This document shows, one piece after another, positions 30,448 through 33,158 of a stretch of DNA of 33,158 bases (within the stretch, counting starts at the first letter, position 1; the number at the start of each line of letters is the position of its first letter). A program made the translations under genes and the position numbers. The notes under the pieces are model-generated. The model did not search any database and had not been told where the DNA came from. It saw only the letters and a program-made list of their open reading frames with translations. Origin of the DNA: Patescibacteria group bacterium (GTDB lineage: Bacteria; Patescibacteriota; Patescibacteriia; Patescibacteriales; BM507); the NCBI GenBank assembly GCA_027858235.1, contig JAQIDC010000015.1, positions 1 through 33,158 on the forward strand, written 5' to 3'.

Positions 30448-31530
30448 ATGAATCTAGATAATATCAAAGAAATTTCAAAATTAGACAAAGACGAGGTTGC
30501 TAAATCAATTTCTCTTTTACCAGAACAGATTAAACAAGTTCTTGGTGACACAAAAAATATTAAACTTCCGGAATCTTACAAAAAGTGTACAAAAATTATG
30601 ATAAATGGCATGGGTGGTTCAAATCTTGGTGGCTGGGTCTTAAAAAGACTATTTTCTGATCAGCTAAAAGTTTCTGTAGATATTCTTGATGGATATACTG
30701 TTCCAAAATCTGTCGACAAAAACACTTTATTCCTTTTTTCTTCCTACTCCGGAACAACTGAAGAAGTTTTAAGTACCTACAAAGAAGTTAAAAAAAGAGG
30801 AGCGAAAATGTTAATATTAGCTTCTGGAGGACCTCTCTCTAAAAGAGCTCAAAAAGACAATGTTCCTGGTTTTGTTTTTAATCCTTTATTTAATCCTTGC
30901 ACCCAGCCACGAATTGGCCTTGGCTATTCTTTGTTTGGATTAATTTATTTATTCGTAAAACTTGGATTTATAAAAATTAGTAAAAATGAAATTGCTGAAA
31001 TATTAGCCTTATTAGAAAAAAATAATTTAGAGTTGTCATTGTCTGTTAAAATAAACAAAAATAAAGCAAAAAAAATGGCTCTCAAGATGCATGGTAAAAT
31101 GCCAATTCTAGTTGGCTCAGAATTTCTAATGGGCAATATCCATATTTTCAGAAATCAGATTACAGAAACATGTAAAACTTTCTCTACTTTTCTAGAGCTC
31201 CCCGATCTAAACCATTTTGCAATGGAGGGATTACAATATCCTCATTCTAATCAAAAAAATATGCTTTTCTTTTTTATCGACTCAGAGCTTTATCACAAAA
31301 GAATATGGCAAAGAGCAATTCTTACAAAAAAAGTAGTTAAACAAAATAAAATAGAAGTCCTTGATCACAAGCTTTCAAGCAAAACAAGATTACTCCAATC
31401 ATTTGAACTATTACAATACGGAACATGGCTTAGCTATTACTTGGGCATACTAAATAATGTAAATCCGTCTGAAGTTCCTTTTGTCTCTTGGTTTAAAAAA
31501 GAACTCTCTAAACATCCTTTTAGAAGCTAA
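30448..31530 (+). CDS. Bifunctional phosphoglucose/phosphomannose isomerase
   Basis: A 360-residue SIS-domain isomerase of the archaeal/CPR type. It has NGMGGSNLGGWVLKRL (about 54-69), FSSYSGTTEEVLSTY (about 98-112) and the C-terminal ELPDLNHFAMEGLQYP (about 249-264) carrying the likely catalytic histidine and glutamate. It interconverts glucose-6-P and fructose-6-P and, in this subfamily, mannose-6-P and fructose-6-P. That would feed mannose-6-P towards GDP-mannose, whose final step is encoded next door. The promoter lies under an inverted repeat. There is no Shine-Dalgarno before the ATG. Confidence 0.88.
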   Translation: MNLDNIKEISKLDKDEVAKSISLLPEQIKQVLGDTKNIKLPESYKKCTKIMINGMGGSNLGGWVLKRLFSDQLKVSVDILDGYTVPKSVDKNTLFLFSSYSGTTEEVLSTYKEVKKRGAKMLILASGGPLSKRAQKDNVPGFVFNPLFNPCTQPRIGLGYSLFGLIYLFVKLGFIKISKNEIAEILALLEKNNLELSLSVKINKNKAKKMALKMHGKMPILVGSEFLMGNIHIFRNQITETCKTFSTFLELPDLNHFAMEGLQYPHSNQKNMLFFFIDSELYHKRIWQRAILTKKVVKQNKIEVLDHKLSSKTRLLQSFELLQYGTWLSYYLGILNNVNPSEVPFVSWFKKELSKHPFRS

Positions 31531-31544
31531 AATTAGCCTATCTA

Positions 31545-31595
31545 TTGACTTATAGCTCGGATTGTTATAGTCTAAATTAATATTAATTCAGACTA
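31545..31595 (+). promoter_or_regulatory. manC promoter with overlapping inverted repeat
   Basis: TTGACT (31545-31550) and TATAGT (31566-31571) are spaced 15 bases apart, short but usable. A 28-base near-perfect inverted repeat, TAGTCT...AGACTA (31568-31573 with 31590-31595), overlaps the -10. Its centre AATTAATATTAATT is itself palindromic, with one A/C mismatch in the arms. It ends one base before the manC ATG. Confidence 0.45.
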
Positions 31596-31596
31596 T

Positions 31597-32976
31597 ATGT
31601 ACAGTGTTATTCTTTGTGGTGGTTCTGGAACAAGGCTTTGGCCATTAAGTCGAAAGAACTTCCCAAAACAATTTTTAAGCCTTTACTCTGACAACTCTTT
31701 ACTACAAGAGACTTTTTTGCGCATGACAAAAATCATGCCAAAGGAAAATATTTTCTTTGTCACCAATAATGATAATTTTTTTAATGTTCTCAACCAAATC
31801 AAAGAAATCGAAAAAGACTTTACTGAAAAACAAATTATTATAGAACCAGCTAGTCTAAACACAGCCCCAGCAATAGCTCTGTCCGTAAAATATTTACTTG
31901 AAAAAATAAGGATTAATCAAAATGCTCCAATTATTTTTCTCCCCTCTGATCATTATATAGGAGAGAATGAAGAGTATTTATCAATAGTCAAAAAAGCACT
32001 CTCTGATGTAGATGATAAAATTGGAACTATTGGAATAAAGCCATTAAGTCCAGAAACTGGATACGGATATATTAGAAAAGGAAACCCGATAAACTCATAT
32101 CGAAAGGTGGTTGAATTCAAAGAAAAGCCCGACAAAATAACAGCAAATTTTTACCTACAATCTGGACAATACGTCTGGAATGCAGGAATGTATATTTTTA
32201 ATTCTAAAACTTTTGTTAATGAATTAAAAAAACACGAACCAACAATTTACAAGCTTCTTGTAAGCGACTATGAAAATTTTGTAAAAGAGTTTGAAACACT
32301 ACCTAGCATCTCGATTGACTTTGCTATTTCAGAAAAATCAGATAATGTTGTTGTGATAGAAGGTGATTTTGGATGGAGCGATATTGGCTCTTTTGATTCC
32401 CTGGCTGAACTTAGTTTAAAAAATGGCAATAGAAAAGGAAAACACATTAGCTATGATTCAAAAAACATTTTCACTCATTCTCAAACAAATAAACTAATAA
32501 CAACAATAGGAGTAGAAGATCTAGTAATTATTGAAAATAACGACAGTATACTTATTCACAAAAAAGGAAGAGGTGAAGATGTTAAAAAAATTGTTGATAT
32601 CCTTAAAAAAGAAAACTCAACTTCACTAGAAGACAATTTAATTGTTCACAGACCTTGGGGGAAATTTGAAGTTTTAATCGATGACAAGTTTCATAAAGTA
32701 AAAAGAATTACCGTTTATCCTGGAGAAAAACTAAGTTTACAATCTCATTATCACAGATCTGAGCACTGGATAGTTGTTAAAGGAATTGCAACCATAATAA
32801 ACAATGATAAGGAAATATATTTAAGAGAGAATGAAAGCACTTTTATCACCCCAACCTCAAAACACCGACTAGAAAACCCTGGAAAGATAAACTTAGAAAT
32901 AATCGAAGTCCAAACTGGCAGCTATTTAGAGGAAGATGACATCATTAGATATGATGACATATACAAAAGGAGTTAA
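31597..32976 (+). CDS. manC: Mannose-1-phosphate guanylyltransferase / mannose-6-phosphate isomerase
   Basis: A 459-residue two-domain enzyme. The N-terminal nucleotidyltransferase has GGSGTRLWPLSRKNFPKQF (8-26), EFKEKPD and WNAGMYIFN. The C-terminal cupin isomerase (about 350-459) has HRPWGKFEVL, LQSHYHRSEHWIVVKG and FITPTSKHRLENPG. It makes GDP-mannose from mannose-1-P and GTP, and the cupin half isomerises mannose-6-P. The length matches the type II (AlgA/ManC) family. Together with the isomerase encoded upstream it supplies activated mannose for surface glycans. No phosphomannomutase is visible here. The stop codon lies two bases before an insertion sequence end. Confidence 0.95.
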   Translation: MYSVILCGGSGTRLWPLSRKNFPKQFLSLYSDNSLLQETFLRMTKIMPKENIFFVTNNDNFFNVLNQIKEIEKDFTEKQIIIEPASLNTAPAIALSVKYLLEKIRINQNAPIIFLPSDHYIGENEEYLSIVKKALSDVDDKIGTIGIKPLSPETGYGYIRKGNPINSYRKVVEFKEKPDKITANFYLQSGQYVWNAGMYIFNSKTFVNELKKHEPTIYKLLVSDYENFVKEFETLPSISIDFAISEKSDNVVVIEGDFGWSDIGSFDSLAELSLKNGNRKGKHISYDSKNIFTHSQTNKLITTIGVEDLVIIENNDSILIHKKGRGEDVKKIVDILKKENSTSLEDNLIVHRPWGKFEVLIDDKFHKVKRITVYPGEKLSLQSHYHRSEHWIVVKGIATIINNDKEIYLRENESTFITPTSKHRLENPGKINLEIIEVQTGSYLEEDDIIRYDDIYKRS

Positions 32977-32978
32977 TA

Positions 32979-33158
32979 GGCTCCCCGTCAAACAGTGTGA
33001 TAGTTTAATATGAAAGAAAGTGGTAAAAAGGCCAGAGTCATTTTGGCAATATAGTTATCAATATTCCTAAAACCAAAAGATACTCTTTTAATCATTTTAA
33101 TTTTTGTATGACAACCTTCGGTAAATCCATTGGTTGTTTTGTTTTCAAAATAGTTAAG
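32979..33158 (-). mobile_element. Insertion sequence end (ISL3-like), truncated by window
   Basis: The stretch from GGCTCCCCGTCAAACAGTG (32979) to the window edge is one end of an insertion sequence. Its terminal sequence is the likely inverted repeat, and transposase coding begins nine bases inside. The insertion point lies two bases after the manC stop codon. Target duplication cannot be tested because the other end is missing. Confidence 0.65.
32988..33158 (-). CDS. ISL3-family transposase, C-terminal fragment
   Basis: Partial gene, 56 residues plus a stop, open at the right window edge. The motif NKTTNGFTEGCHTKIKMIKR followed by VSFGFRNIDNYIAKM matches the end of ISL3-type DDE transposases, where TNG.EG.N..IK..KR contains the last catalytic glutamate. 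The reading frame has no stop within the fragment. It sits in opposite orientation to manC. Whether the full gene is intact cannot be judged. Confidence 0.75.
   Translation of the reverse strand, partial: LNYFENKTTNGFTEGCHTKIKMIKRVSFGFRNIDNYIAKMTLAFLPLSFILNYHTV

Noticed and set aside
1-33158. CRISPR array, prophage, integron or defence island
   Set aside because: No regularly spaced repeats, phage genes, integrases, restriction-modification or toxin-antitoxin pairs were seen. The only mobile DNA recognised is the insertion sequence end and short repeats.

Overview
The window is AT-rich, gene-dense bacterial DNA that most resembles the Candidate Phyla Radiation (Patescibacteria). Points in favour are: a small T4SS-type pilin, a compact SMC, an rpsF-ssb-rpsR operon followed by efp with no rplI, a bifunctional phosphoglucose/phosphomannose isomerase, many orphan one-membrane-span or secreted proteins, and an almost complete lack of Shine-Dalgarno sequences. 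The lineage is inferred from gene content. There is no rRNA in the window to confirm it.

Layout, left to right. Bases 1-125 hold the GC-rich 3' end of what looks like a structured RNA. Then, on the minus strand, come a DUF2059-like protein, HU, YmdB phosphodiesterase and RNase Y (rny-ymdB-hup order). Next are a two-component pair (OmpR-type regulator plus a 1137-residue soluble multi-PAS/GAF kinase), a six-span membrane protein and a Trm11/TrmG10-like RNA methyltransferase. On the plus strand, rpsF-ssb-rpsR-efp follow a leader that contains an attenuator-like hairpin. Convergent to this is a minus-strand run comM - solute-binding protein - T4SS pilin - RodZ-like HTH protein - recA. It is followed upstream by smc, a secreted TSP3-repeat protein and a one-span protein. 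From 22.3 to 30.3 kb lie a polysaccharide block (nucleoside-kinase-like protein, GH debranching-type enzyme, PHP phosphoesterase, APH-type kinase, GH57, GlgA) and, in the same tight run, ruvC and yebC. Plus-strand pgi/pmi and manC make sugar phosphates and GDP-mannose. An ISL3-like transposase end abuts manC and is cut by the right edge.

Functional themes are: DNA maintenance and recombination (recA, ruvC, ssb, smc, hup, comM); RNA turnover and translation (rny, ymdB, rpsF, rpsR, efp, the methyltransferase); storage polysaccharide metabolism (glgA, GH57, debranching-type enzyme, pgi); and activated mannose for surface glycans (manC).

The most notable non-coding signal is a pair of 170-185 bp intergenic elements (about 11991-12175 and 17560-17732). 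They share an inverted-repeat architecture, and their stems keep pairing although the bases differ. Other points worth following are a hinge-less SMC carrying an in-frame dispersed repeat (PSTSSGQG), a structured intergenic region near 21.6-21.9 kb, and promoter-overlapping inverted repeats upstream of pgi and manC. I did not find an obvious new multi-gene defence or secretion system, CRISPR array or prophage.
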